Part shown: positions 9,029 through 17,237 of the stretch, one piece after another
How positions within the stretch are numbered: the stretch's first letter is position 1
Layout: each line of letters begins with the position of its first letter
Assembly: GCF_000337815.1 (NCBI RefSeq)
Contig: NZ_AOLN01000011.1
Coordinates: 248,001 to 312,000, forward strand
Length of the DNA stretch: 64,000 bases
From: Haloferax mucosum ATCC BAA-1512
Lineage (GTDB): Archaea > Halobacteriota > Halobacteria > Halobacteriales > Haloferacaceae
Reading direction: 5' to 3'
Translations under genes and position numbers: made by a program
Notes under the pieces: generated by a model
Told to the model about the DNA's origin: nothing
The model's input: only the letters and a program-made list of their open reading frames with translations
The model's database searches: none

Positions 9029-10372
9029 TCAGCGACGGCGTTCTCGAACGGCGTCGATGGCGCGGCCGGGGACGCCGAGCGCGTTCAGGCCGATTCCGAA
9101 GATGACAAACAGGACGTAGAGTCCGAGCGTCGAGAGGAAGATGATAATCATCGCTACCATTGCGATGAGGTCCGAGTTCAGATAATAAAACGCGCCGAGC
9201 GTGAGAACGACGCCGTAAGCGAGGACGAGGTAGGGACCCCACCCACGGGCTTTCCCGCGGCGAATGCGACGGCGGACGTACCGCTTCAACTCGGCTTCGA
9301 GTTTGGGCTTTTCGACCGTCCGGTCGGTTACGTCGTCCTCGAACGCGTCGAGGTCCGCACGGAGTTCCTCGACCTGCGATTCCAACTCCTCGATGTCGGG
9401 AGCGCCACGCGGCGAGACGGACGCGCCGGTCTGGTGTTCGTCGTCGGCGTCGTCGCCCGTCCGTGGACCATCTGTGTCACCTCGGTCGTCGCTCATATCC
9501 GTACGACCCTCATGTCGAACTCCCGTATGTTGTACCTGCCGGTCCGTTCCGCCCGGTCCCCCGGGCCGGTCGCCCGATTTCGACGCGTCGGCGACGCTGA
9601 CGACGCCCGCGAGGACAGCGTTGATAACCGCCCCCGAAAGCAGGATAAGACCGGAGAAGTAGAACCACGTCACGAGGAGTAAGAGCGTCCCGAGCGCGCC
9701 CGCGACCGACGACCCGGCGACCTGCGCGTAGATGCCGAAGCCGACGCCGAGGGCGGTCCAGCCGACCGCCGCGAAGAGCGTCCCCGGAACGACCTGCCGC
9801 GCCGAGAGGTTCGCATCGGGAAAGACGTAGTACAACGGGAAGAACGCCGCACAGAGCGTGAGGAGGAGGAAAAGCGGGGAGAGGTATTGAACGAACGGAA
9901 TCCGAAGGATGCCGAGAAGTGCGGTCACGATGGCGACGCCGAGAGTGCCGAGACCGATGCTTGCGAGGGCGATACCGCCGTCACGGAGTTGGTCTACGAG
10001 TCCCCCGGCTTCCGAGCCGTAGATGCGTGAGAAGGCGATATCCAGCCCGCGAAAGAGCTTCAGCGCGCCCCACAGGGTCAAGCCGAGACTTACGACGCCG
10101 ACGCTTCCCTGACCGGTTCTATCGGAGAGGGCCTCCTGCACGAGGTCCTGGCCGGTCGGAACGAGATACTGCTCGACGAGGGATTGGAGTTGCATCTGGA
10201 GCGGTTCGCCGCCGACGGTAGTTGCGACGATGGCGCCGAGAACGAGAAGCGGGATGAGCGAGACGAGCGTGTAGTACGAGATGCTCGCGGCGAGAAACGA
10301 AATCTCCTTTTCGCGGACCGTATCCACCACGGCCCGTGCCACGGGAACGGCAGTTCGAATCTTGGCGCTCAC
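9029..10372 (-). CDS. YihY/BrkB-type membrane protein with a C-terminal coiled-coil and membrane extension
   Basis: Residues about 1-265 match the YihY (UPF0761) family, with EKEISFLAASISYYTLVSLIPLLV at the N-terminus and about six membrane helices. The family was once called RNase BN but is not a nuclease. Residues about 265-340 are a hydrophilic Gly/Asp-rich linker, followed by a predicted coiled coil (IEELESQVEELRADLDAF). A two-helix membrane hairpin ends the protein. The 447-aa length exceeds the usual 280-320. It lies immediately upstream of the PAP2 phosphatase gene. The function is unknown. Confidence 0.85.
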   Translation of the reverse strand: MSAKIRTAVPVARAVVDTVREKEISFLAASISYYTLVSLIPLLVLGAIVATTVGGEPLQMQLQSLVEQYLVPTGQDLVQEALSDRTGQGSVGVVSLGLTLWGALKLFRGLDIAFSRIYGSEAGGLVDQLRDGGIALASIGLGTLGVAIVTALLGILRIPFVQYLSPLFLLLTLCAAFFPLYYVFPDANLSARQVVPGTLFAAVGWTALGVGFGIYAQVAGSSVAGALGTLLLLVTWFYFSGLILLSGAVINAVLAGVVSVADASKSGDRPGGPGGTDRQVQHTGVRHEGRTDMSDDRGDTDGPRTGDDADDEHQTGASVSPRGAPDIEELESQVEELRADLDAFEDDVTDRTVEKPKLEAELKRYVRRRIRRGKARGWGPYLVLAYGVVLTLGAFYYLNSDLIAMVAMIIIFLSTLGLYVLFVIFGIGLNALGVPGRAIDAVRERRR

Positions 10373-10438
10373 GTATCACTAAAACGACACGGGAGGCAAA
10401 GAAGCTAGCCCGAATTCGGGTGTGGGTGAGTCGGTGAC

Positions 10439-11569
10439 TCAGGCTTCCGGGTCGAGTTCGGCTGTGGCTTCGCGTATCTCCGCGACCGTCGCGTCCGTCT
10501 TGAACGCGGTTCCGTGGTAGTGAGCGGGTGTCGCGTCGAAACCGGCGTCACGGAGCGTTTCGATGAACGTCTCCATCTTCGACGCCGACCGCCCCCAGAG
10601 TTTGCAGAGTCGGTGTTGGTCGAAGTGCGTCGGCGTGTCGAGTTCGACGGCGAGGGTGTCGAGCAGTTTCCGAGCGCGCTTTGCGGTGCCGAAGTCGTCT
10701 GTCACCTCGTCACGGACGGCTTCGACGAACTCGGGTTCCGAGACGGGACCGAGCCAGATTGGACCGGCTTCGAGGATGCGCGTCGAGTCGCAGTTCGGGC
10801 ATGTCGCTGGTGGGTGTGCGACGAGAGCGTATTCGGCCTCGCGGTGCAGGCAGTCCTCGCAGTGGTAGACGAAGCCGGTCGATTCGAGGAGTTCGTCGGC
10901 TTTCGTCGCTCGTTCGTCGAGTTCGAGGTAGGCCCGCGCGTAGTGGCGGGTCGCGTGCGAGAGAATCGGGACGGCGGCTTTGTCGTAGCGAGCGGCGGTT
11001 CGGACCATCGCGCCGAGAAGGACGCGCAGGCCCATCTCGGGGTGGTAGTCGGTGTTCTGGGGGAGACAGCCGTACTTTCGGATACCGCTTTTCTGGTGTG
11101 CGCCGCAGAGCGGTGCGGTGTCGGTCGCGGTGACGCAGACGAGGTCGCGGGTGTTGGCGAACGCGGGGTCCGCAAACGGCATCGGCGTGCCGAACGGGTC
11201 GAGGTCAACCACGTCGAAGACGGAGTCGTACATGAGCGCGTTGGCGTTTTGCAGGACCGCCTCGCCGCCGTTTCCGGCGCGGTCGAGGTTCTTTTGGGCG
11301 AGTTCGACGGCGTCGGCGTCGAGGTCGGCACAGGTCACGTCGTAGCCCTCGGCGGCGGCGCGGACGCCGCGAATACCGGAGGCGGCCATCGCGTCGAGAT
11401 ACGATTCGGCGCGCGGTTCGCGCTCGGAGAAGGCCCGGAGGACGGCCACCGTCACGTCTCGGTTCAATTCCTGTGTCGGGTTGTAGAACACGTCGTCACC
11501 GGTCCCCTCGGACGCCCCGTCGCGGGCATCAGGCACCTCGATTTCGACGCCACCCTCACTCACGTGCAT
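10439..11569 (-). CDS. trm1: tRNA (guanine26-N2)-dimethyltransferase
   Basis: The 376-aa SAM-dependent enzyme dimethylates G26 of tRNAs. The start [16 protein letters not shown] is typical of haloarchaeal Trm1. The methyltransferase core includes [14 protein letters not shown] (SAM loop), then [15 protein letters not shown] carrying the catalytic DPFG motif. A C-terminal Zn-like cluster follows, with CEDC and CPNC at about 240-275. I chose the ATG at 11569; the frame stays open to 11806 but without family similarity. It is divergent from the SWIM-type gene, with the two starts only about 36 bp apart. Confidence 0.93.
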   Translation of the reverse strand: MHVSEGGVEIEVPDARDGASEGTGDDVFYNPTQELNRDVTVAVLRAFSEREPRAESYLDAMAASGIRGVRAAAEGYDVTCADLDADAVELAQKNLDRAGNGGEAVLQNANALMYDSVFDVVDLDPFGTPMPFADPAFANTRDLVCVTATDTAPLCGAHQKSGIRKYGCLPQNTDYHPEMGLRVLLGAMVRTAARYDKAAVPILSHATRHYARAYLELDERATKADELLESTGFVYHCEDCLHREAEYALVAHPPATCPNCDSTRILEAGPIWLGPVSEPEFVEAVRDEVTDDFGTAKRARKLLDTLAVELDTPTHFDQHRLCKLWGRSASKMETFIETLRDAGFDATPAHYHGTAFKTDATVAEIREATAELDPEA

Positions 11570-11605
11570 ATCCGGAGTCGCCCGCGCGGGCGGAAACCGA
11601 TTGCG

Positions 11606-12064
11606 ATGCGTCGCGGAATCGCCGGGCGCGCGGCCGGTCACGGAATCGCCACGCGGCCCCCGAAACCCACCGGTTGGGGCATCGAATGCGTTTTCACCGG
11701 CACCGACGAAGGCGAGGGTGTGGATACGGTTGACGACTGGCGAGCGGCCCTCTCCGAGACCGGCGCGCTCTCGCCACCAATCGTGCAGGCCATCGCGGAC
11801 GCCCACGGCGACCGCGGGATTCAGGCCATCGAGGCCGTCTCAGAGCGACGCGTGAAGCGCTACCGCGACTTCGACGTAGTCGTCGGCTACGACGACGAAT
11901 ACGTGGTCGAAGGCCGTGGCTGTACCTGTAAAGACACCATCTACAACCTCGACCCCGACGAAGGCGAGCGCTGTTGGCACGTCCTCGCGGTCGATGTCGC
12001 CGAAGCGCTCGGCGAACTCGACCACCACGACATGTGGTACTCCGAAGTTCGAGAGTTTCTGTAA
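11606..12064 (+). CDS. SWIM-type zinc-finger protein, unknown function
   Basis: The 152-aa protein contains [26 protein letters not shown], a CxC-x(n)-CxH arrangement as in SWIM zinc fingers, which bind nucleic acid or proteins. The N-terminal half (about 20-95) is a compact, charged domain with [13 protein letters not shown] chose the ATG at 11606 because it is the first in frame after the divergent trm1 start at 11569. Pairing with trm1 suggests an RNA-linked role, which is inference only. Confidence 0.65.
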   Translation: MRRGIAGRAAGHGIATRPPKPTGWGIECVFTGTDEGEGVDTVDDWRAALSETGALSPPIVQAIADAHGDRGIQAIEAVSERRVKRYRDFDVVVGYDDEYVVEGRGCTCKDTIYNLDPDEGERCWHVLAVDVAEALGELDHHDMWYSEVREFL

Positions 12065-12156
12065 CCGTCTGTCCCGGACTGCGAGCGCTCCGAGTCGCTG
12101 TCTCCGAAAACGACCACAATCCTTTCTGAATACCGCATCGAACGTCGAACCAACGG

Positions 12157-12981
12157 ATGGCTGATTTCGACCTCTCTATCGACGAAAAACGGGTGTACGC
12201 GGACAAATCGGAAAAAAAGACGGTGTACGTCGCCGCGAGCGTAGGCGTCGTGGGTGTCGATGTGTCCGACACGCTCGTCGGCGGGTTCCGCATCGACCGG
12301 CGCTGTGACCCCCGCGACGTGGCTGGTTCGCCCGGCGAGGTCGCCGTCGCAACCGCCGACGACGTGCTCTTGATACAGGGCGACGACTACCACGAACTCG
12401 GCTTCGGTCCCGCGACGACCGTCGGCTTTCACCGCAACAGAGTCGTCGCCGCCGACGAGACGGGACGCATCGCTCGATTCGACGAATCAGGATGGACCGA
12501 CCTCGGCGACGTCGATGACGTTCACGCACTCGACGGCAGTCTCGTGGCGACCGCAAACGGTGTCTACCGCATCGACGACGACGACGAACTGGGACACGCC
12601 GGTCTCGACAACGTACACGACGTGTCCGACCCCACGGGGAGACTCGGTGGCGGCGAGGGAACACCACTCGCGGCGACCGAGTCCGGGCTGTACGAACTCG
12701 GGAACGGCTGGATGGACTTACTCGACGGACGCGTGACCGCGGTCGCGTCGATGCCGGACGGGCGGGCCAACGCCGTCGGGCCGGAGGGTGTCGTCGCACG
12801 CGACGGTGACGCGTGGGTTTCGGACCCGATTCCGATGGACGAGACGGTCGTCGCACTGGCGCACGACGCGCGGGCCGTCTACGCCGTGACCGACGCGGGG
12901 ACGTTCTGTGTTCGGACGACGACATCCGATTGGCGGACGCAGGTGCTCGGTCTCGACGCGGTCGGCGTCGCGGTTCGCTGA
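12157..12981 (+). CDS. Haloarchaeal beta-propeller-like protein (HVO_0234 type)
   Basis: The 274-aa protein repeats short strands of the form VYVAASVGVVGVDV, VAVATADDVLLIQGDDY, RVVAADETGRIARFDES and SLVATANGVYRIDDDDE, about 40 residues apart, as expected of a beta propeller. I recognise it as the haloarchaeal family named after HVO_0234. There is no signal peptide, so it should be cytoplasmic. No catalytic motif is visible and the function is unknown. It is followed after 60 bp by prs on the same strand, a neighbourhood that may be conserved. Confidence 0.75.
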   Translation: MADFDLSIDEKRVYADKSEKKTVYVAASVGVVGVDVSDTLVGGFRIDRRCDPRDVAGSPGEVAVATADDVLLIQGDDYHELGFGPATTVGFHRNRVVAADETGRIARFDESGWTDLGDVDDVHALDGSLVATANGVYRIDDDDELGHAGLDNVHDVSDPTGRLGGGEGTPLAATESGLYELGNGWMDLLDGRVTAVASMPDGRANAVGPEGVVARDGDAWVSDPIPMDETVVALAHDARAVYAVTDAGTFCVRTTTSDWRTQVLGLDAVGVAVR

Positions 12982-13041
12982 CACGCGTCGTGGCTGAACG
13001 CAACGAAAAGCGGTTTTACCCACCGGGAGAGACGCACCACT

Positions 13042-13893
13042 ATGCTCGTACCCGGCGCATCTTCGCAGGCACTCACGGCCGCGCTCGCTTCCGAACTCGG
13101 CGAGTCGCTTTCGGCCGTCGAGTACGACCGGTTCCCGGACGGCGAGACGCTCGCGGCGGTCCCCGATTTCGACGCCGACGAAGCGACTGTCGTCGCCAGC
13201 ACCGTCAGCAACGACGCCTACATCGAACTGCTCCAACTCCAAGACGCCGTCCGCGAAGCGGGCGCTGAGCGGGTTACGACGGTTATCCCGTACATGGGGT
13301 ACGCGCGACAGGACAAGGCGTTCAACCCCGGCCATCCGATTTCGGCCCGCGCCGTCGCCCGCGCCGTGAGCACGACGACCGACCGCGTCGTGCTCGTCAA
13401 TCCCCACGAGGACGCCGTCGCCGAGTTCTTCGACGTGCCCGTGGACATCGTCGATGCCGCCGGACGACTCGCCGAACCGCTTCCGACCCTCGACGACCCG
13501 CTTTTCCTCTCGCCCGACTCGGGCGCTATCGACATCGCCCAAACCGTCCGCGACGCCTACGGCGCGGGCGAAGCCGACTACTTCGAGAAAGTCCGTCACT
13601 CCGGAACCGACGTGGAAATTACGCCGAGCGACGCCGACTTCGAAGGCCGAGACGTGGTCATCACCGACGATATCATCGCCACCGGAACGACCATGAGCGA
13701 AGCGGTGTCCGTCCTCGCCGACGGCGGCGCACGCCGCGTCTTCTGTGCCACTGTTCACCCGCTTCTCGCTCGAAACGCCCGGACGAAGCTCTCCCGCGCC
13801 GGAATCGAACGCGTCGTCGGGACCGACACTATCGAGCGCGACGTGAGCGACGTGTCTGTCGCCCCCGCGCTTGCCGACGCGCTCTCGCGTTGA
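13042..13893 (+). CDS. prs: Ribose-phosphate pyrophosphokinase (PRPP synthetase)
   Basis: The 283-aa enzyme transfers pyrophosphate from ATP to ribose 5-phosphate, supplying PRPP for nucleotide and His/Trp synthesis. It has the tandem type I phosphoribosyltransferase fold with DRFPDGE, YMGYARQDKAF (ATP site) and the PRPP loop DVVITDDIIATGTTMSEA at about 210-225. The length is that of archaeal, allosterically simpler enzymes. A TTTTACC element about 28 nt before the ATG suggests a leaderless transcript. RpiA, which supplies its substrate, is also in this window. Confidence 0.94.
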   Translation: MLVPGASSQALTAALASELGESLSAVEYDRFPDGETLAAVPDFDADEATVVASTVSNDAYIELLQLQDAVREAGAERVTTVIPYMGYARQDKAFNPGHPISARAVARAVSTTTDRVVLVNPHEDAVAEFFDVPVDIVDAAGRLAEPLPTLDDPLFLSPDSGAIDIAQTVRDAYGAGEADYFEKVRHSGTDVEITPSDADFEGRDVVITDDIIATGTTMSEAVSVLADGGARRVFCATVHPLLARNARTKLSRAGIERVVGTDTIERDVSDVSVAPALADALSR

Positions 13894-13970
13894 GCGGCCG
13901 CCCGAGGGTTCGATACCTGTTCACACACTCTCTCGCAACGGTTTTCTCGGTTCGCCTATCTCGGAAGTGT

Positions 13971-14201
13971 ATGGGACGTTATGGAAACCTCGATTACCCA
14001 CGATTGACCAAGACCGGCGTCGGTCTCGGACTCGTACTCTTCCTGTTCGGTGCCGTCGGTGCGAAAGTCGCACTGGCGTCGTCGGGCGGGCACATTCCCG
14101 GGTGGGAGCGCACGCTCTTTTTTGACGCCGAATGGCTCGGCATCCTCCTCGTGCTCTTTTCGCCCATCATCTTCGGCATCGTGCTCCCGCTGACCGAATA
14201 G
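13971..14201 (+). CDS. Two-helix small membrane protein, 76 aa
   Basis: The protein has two hydrophobic segments (about 16-36 and 52-72) joined by an HIPGWERTLFFDAEW loop, and starts MGRYGNLDYPRLTK. The ATG at 13971 is chosen; earlier codons in the frame are not family-like. Its stop lies 4 nt before the uracil-DNA glycosylase start, so they are probably co-transcribed. Function is unknown. Confidence 0.7.
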   Translation: MGRYGNLDYPRLTKTGVGLGLVLFLFGAVGAKVALASSGGHIPGWERTLFFDAEWLGILLVLFSPIIFGIVLPLTE

Positions 14202-14205
14202 GTCG

Positions 14206-14853
14206 ATGACCGACCCACGGTTTCCCGAGACCGAGAACACGCTCGTCGTCGAGAGCGACTGCAGTCGGTGTCCAGAACTCGTCGAATGCCGAAACCGGAT
14301 TTCGTGGGGCGTCGGCCCCCGAGATGCGACCGTCGTCGTCGTTGGCGAGGCACCGGGCGCGGGCAACCCCGACGCCGAGCGCTGGCAGGGCGGCAACTGG
14401 ACCGGGATGTCCTACACCGCCCAGCACTCCGGCCGCCGGATTCGAGAGACGATGGCCACCGTCGGCCACGAAGGCGGCGTCTTCTACACGAACGCAGTCA
14501 AGTGTTTCCCCGCCGACGGCGAGGGGTCGAACCGCGCGCCGAGCGCCGACGAGAAGTCGAACTGTCTGGACCATCTCGTGACCGAACTCGAAACCATCGA
14601 CCCGGACGTGGTTGTCCCGACCGGCCGCCACGCCACGGAGAGCATCTTTTCGCTCGACGAGCGGTCACTCGGCGGCTTTCTCGACACCGTGCTCGAACCC
14701 GTCGAAAGCGAGCGATTCGGTTACACTATCGTTCCACTCCTGCATCCCGCCTACCGCGACGTGTGGCTCTCTCGGTTAGGGTACGAACTGGACGAGTACT
14801 TCGAGGAGTTGGCGAGTCTACTCCCCTCGATGTCAGCGGATGAAAGCCATTAA
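14206..14853 (+). CDS. Uracil-DNA glycosylase superfamily protein with Fe-S-type cysteines
   Basis: The 215-aa protein keeps the family motif VVVVGEAPGAGNP (family 4/5 GEAPG) and the C-terminal LHPAYR block of the catalytic fold. Cysteines at CSRC near residue 20 and two later ones (VKCFP and SNC, 16 residues apart) match the 4Fe-4S ligands of family 4 enzymes. It should remove uracil from deaminated DNA and start base excision repair. It overlaps functionally with other repair genes in the window. Exact UDG family and activity need comparison with family members. Confidence 0.85.
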   Translation: MTDPRFPETENTLVVESDCSRCPELVECRNRISWGVGPRDATVVVVGEAPGAGNPDAERWQGGNWTGMSYTAQHSGRRIRETMATVGHEGGVFYTNAVKCFPADGEGSNRAPSADEKSNCLDHLVTELETIDPDVVVPTGRHATESIFSLDERSLGGFLDTVLEPVESERFGYTIVPLLHPAYRDVWLSRLGYELDEYFEELASLLPSMSADESH

Positions 14854-14886
14854 CCTGGGGGCACGAGATACGAGTTCGCAGAACCA

Positions 14887-15099
14887 ATGCTCGGCGAACT
14901 TATCGGCGGTCTGCTTTTCGAGTTGCTTCTCTATCCGGTTTTGAAGCTATTCGACATCCTCGTCGTGGGTGCGAAGCGAGCGACTCGACGACTTCGGCCC
15001 GCGTCGGAGTCCGATAACGACGAGACCGGTGAAAAGCGGCGATTCGGCTCCCGAAGCGGAACACATCGCGGGACTACCGACCGACACCGCGAGAAGTGA
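14887..15099 (+). CDS. Small membrane-associated protein, 70 aa
   Basis: The N-terminal 30 residues (MLGELIGGLLFELLLYPVLK...) form one amphipathic or membrane helix, followed by a basic and polar tail. It starts 33 nt after the uracil-DNA glycosylase gene in the same direction. I do not recognise the family. Codon use resembles the neighbours, which favours a real gene. Confidence 0.5.
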   Translation: MLGELIGGLLFELLLYPVLKLFDILVVGAKRATRRLRPASESDNDETGEKRRFGSRSGTHRGTTDRHREK

Positions 15100-15197
15100 C
15101 TCTCACTCACGAGCAACTCCCGCGAAACCATTGCCGGACGGACCATCGGTGAAAATCGGTCCGAACTTTCTTTTCGTCGCCAGTCAACATCTCACGT

Positions 15198-15617
15198 ATG
15201 TCCGACTGCATCTTCTGTGGCATCGCCGCGCGCGACATCCACGGCCGAATCGTCCACGAGACCGAACACTCGCTTGCGTTCCTCGACGTGAATCCCCTCG
15301 CGCCGGGGCATACGCTCGTCGTGCCCAAAGACCACTACGCTCGTCTCGACGACCTTCCGGACGAACTCTCGGCGGACCTCTTCCGCACGGTTGACGAACT
15401 CGTCCCGCGCGTCGAAGACGCGGTGGACGCCGACGCGACGAACGTCGGCATCAACAACGGGCCCGCCGCGGGACAGGAAGTCGAACACGTCCACGTACAC
15501 ATCGTCCCCCGGTTCGAAGACGACGGCGGCAACCCCATCCACGCCGTCGCCGGTGAGCGACCCGACCTCTCGGACGACGAGATGGACGACATCGAAGCGA
15601 CGCTGTCAGACCTGTAG
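15198..15617 (+). CDS. HIT-family nucleotide hydrolase
   Basis: The 139-aa protein has the histidine triad HVHVHIVPR at about residues 95-103, the N-terminal zinc-like CIFCGIAARD and NPLAPGHTLVVPKDHY. HIT proteins hydrolyse adenosine phosphoramidates and related dinucleotides, with the middle histidine as nucleophile. Length and motif order are those of the Hint branch. The cellular substrate is not known. Confidence 0.93.
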   Translation: MSDCIFCGIAARDIHGRIVHETEHSLAFLDVNPLAPGHTLVVPKDHYARLDDLPDELSADLFRTVDELVPRVEDAVDADATNVGINNGPAAGQEVEHVHVHIVPRFEDDGGNPIHAVAGERPDLSDDEMDDIEATLSDL

Positions 15618-15712
15618 GCAAATCGCTATTTTTGACGCGCTACTCGGCGTCTCGGTCTCAAATTCGATAGACCGACCGAAGCTATTAATCCGAGAACCGG
15701 ACCAGTCGCCGT

Positions 15713-16456
15713 ATGACACAGCCGACTACCACCGCACTTGTCGGAGCAACCGGCGGCGCGGGCGCGACGCGACTCACGATCGAACTGGCGACGGCGCTCG
15801 CCGCGGACGGCCGCGACGTGGCCGTCCTCGATGCGGCGCTCGCCACGCAGGGGCTTTCTGATTACGTTTCTGGACCGCTCGACCCCGACGTGACGGCACT
15901 CGTAACTGACGCGGCCGACGAACCGCTGACAACCGGACTCGTCGAACTCGATGTCTCGACCACCGGTCGCGTGGCAGTCTGCCCGGCGGCCGCTCCGTTC
16001 GAGCGATTGGCGCGTGCGATGACCACCGACGCGGCCCAGACGCTCGAAGGCCGAATCGACGAGGCCGCCGGTGAGTTCGACCACGTGCTCGTGGACGCAC
16101 CGTTGCTCGCGTCGAATCCGACGGTCGCCGCCGCGACGGCGTGCGACCGAGTTGCGCTCGTCGCGCCCGCGACCGACCGCGGAGCAGACGCCATCGGTCG
16201 GCTCACCGCCCGAGCCGCCGACATCGGAACCGATATCGACGCCGTCGTCTCGACGTTCGGGTCGCTCTCCGACGCAGACGTGATTGTCCCAGAAAGCGAG
16301 TCGCGCGCGACGACCGACGCGCCAGCGTGTCGTGATGACTCCGAACTCGCCGCGGGCGTCGCGGCAGTAGCCGCAGTGCTTCTCGACGAAGACGTCGAAT
16401 CGGTCTCGGCATCCGGAAGCGTGCTCACGTCGGTCGGCGAGTACGTCCGAGGCTGA
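15713..16456 (+). CDS. MinD/ParA-like protein with a degenerate Walker A
   Basis: The 247-aa protein folds like MinD/ParA: an N-terminal loop GATGGAGATRLT, then VAVLDAALATQGLS, a Walker B-like HVLVDAPLLA, and RVALVAPATDRGADAIGRL. In true deviant Walker A motifs (KGGxGK[S/T]) two lysines contact ATP; here the corresponding positions are T and A, so ATP hydrolysis is doubtful. A lysine-intact MinD homologue is encoded 2.5 kb away. The protein may be a pseudo-ATPase partner or regulator, which is inference. TATTAAT lies about 30 nt upstream of the ATG as a TATA candidate. Confidence 0.75.
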   Translation: MTQPTTTALVGATGGAGATRLTIELATALAADGRDVAVLDAALATQGLSDYVSGPLDPDVTALVTDAADEPLTTGLVELDVSTTGRVAVCPAAAPFERLARAMTTDAAQTLEGRIDEAAGEFDHVLVDAPLLASNPTVAAATACDRVALVAPATDRGADAIGRLTARAADIGTDIDAVVSTFGSLSDADVIVPESESRATTDAPACRDDSELAAGVAAVAAVLLDEDVESVSASGSVLTSVGEYVRG

Positions 16457-16553
16457 AGGTGGCTCTGCGTCTTTTGTACGAATTGCGAATCTAAGGAAGC
16501 AGACTACTCGAATCGCTAGAAACGGGAGGTGGTGGGGAGGCGTTTGTCCCGTG

Positions 16554-17075
16554 TTAGAACTGCATATCGGTGACCGAGCTCATGGTCTCGGCCAGAGAAT
16601 CGCGCTTTGCAACCGCGGCGTCGCCGTGGTCAGTGAGCGCGCCCTCGACGGCTTCGACGAGGGGTTCGATGGGGTCGTGCGTCTCGATGTAGGTCGCAAG
16701 GGCGAACTCCGACGGCTCGGCGTTGGTGAGCGCGAGCGCGTCGGCGCGCGAGAGTCGTCCATCGATCCAGTCGCGGACGATACGTCGCGCTTCGGGGGCG
16801 AGGGGGGTCACTCCCGCTTCGCCACAGCGATGCAAGACTTTCGCCGCCGTGACAGGGGCGACACCCGCTTCGCGCGCGCTCTCACCGAGTGATCTGCCCG
16901 ACCCGTGTGTTTCGACAACCCGCTCCGCGGCCGCAGGCGCACAGGGGAGCGCGTCTGCGTGTGCGTCGAAACGCTCGCGGAGTGAAACATCGGTGTCATC
17001 GACAGTCGGTACACAACGCGGGCGCTGTTCGGTTGTCGTTGTCTCCAATTCGGCGGCGATATCCGACAGCCCCAT
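16554..17075 (-). CDS. Conserved haloarchaeal protein of unknown function, HTH-like
   Basis: The 173-aa protein has a helical centre (about 55-125) including SLGESAREAGVAPVTAAKVLHRCG, which resembles a helix-turn-helix, and a C-terminal helical part. I do not recognise a named family. It is divergent from TFB across a 162-bp region holding a perfect palindrome, so a regulatory link to TFB is conceivable. Codon use is like the neighbours. Confidence 0.65.
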   Translation of the reverse strand: MGLSDIAAELETTTTEQRPRCVPTVDDTDVSLRERFDAHADALPCAPAAAERVVETHGSGRSLGESAREAGVAPVTAAKVLHRCGEAGVTPLAPEARRIVRDWIDGRLSRADALALTNAEPSEFALATYIETHDPIEPLVEAVEGALTDHGDAAVAKRDSLAETMSSVTDMQF

Positions 17076-17176
17076 CGCTCGAAAGTCGCGTTGTCGCCAA
17101 TAAAAGCGTTGCTAAACGATATCAAATTAGATAGCACAGCGTGTCGATTACCGGTACGTTCAGCGCTCCGAATACA

Positions 17177-17199
17177 GGGTTGAAACCCCGTTTCAACCC
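17177..17199. promoter_or_regulatory. Perfect 10-bp inverted repeat upstream of tfb
   Basis: GGGTTGAAAC (17177-17186) and GTTTCAACCC (17190-17199) are exact inverse complements around CCC. The repeat ends 3 nt before the TTTAAAT TATA box of tfb. Its position at the BRE side of the core promoter suggests an operator, or a site for an activator. Confidence 0.6.
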
Positions 17200-17202
17200 G
17201 TG

Positions 17203-17209
17203 TTTAAAT
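17203..17209 (+). promoter_or_regulatory. TATA box of tfb (TTTAAAT)
   Basis: TTTAAAT lies 35 nt before the ATG at 17238, so transcription should start within a few nucleotides of the start codon. Confidence 0.6.
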
Positions 17210-17237
17210 ACTCGTTCGGGACCGATTTTCAAATGTG

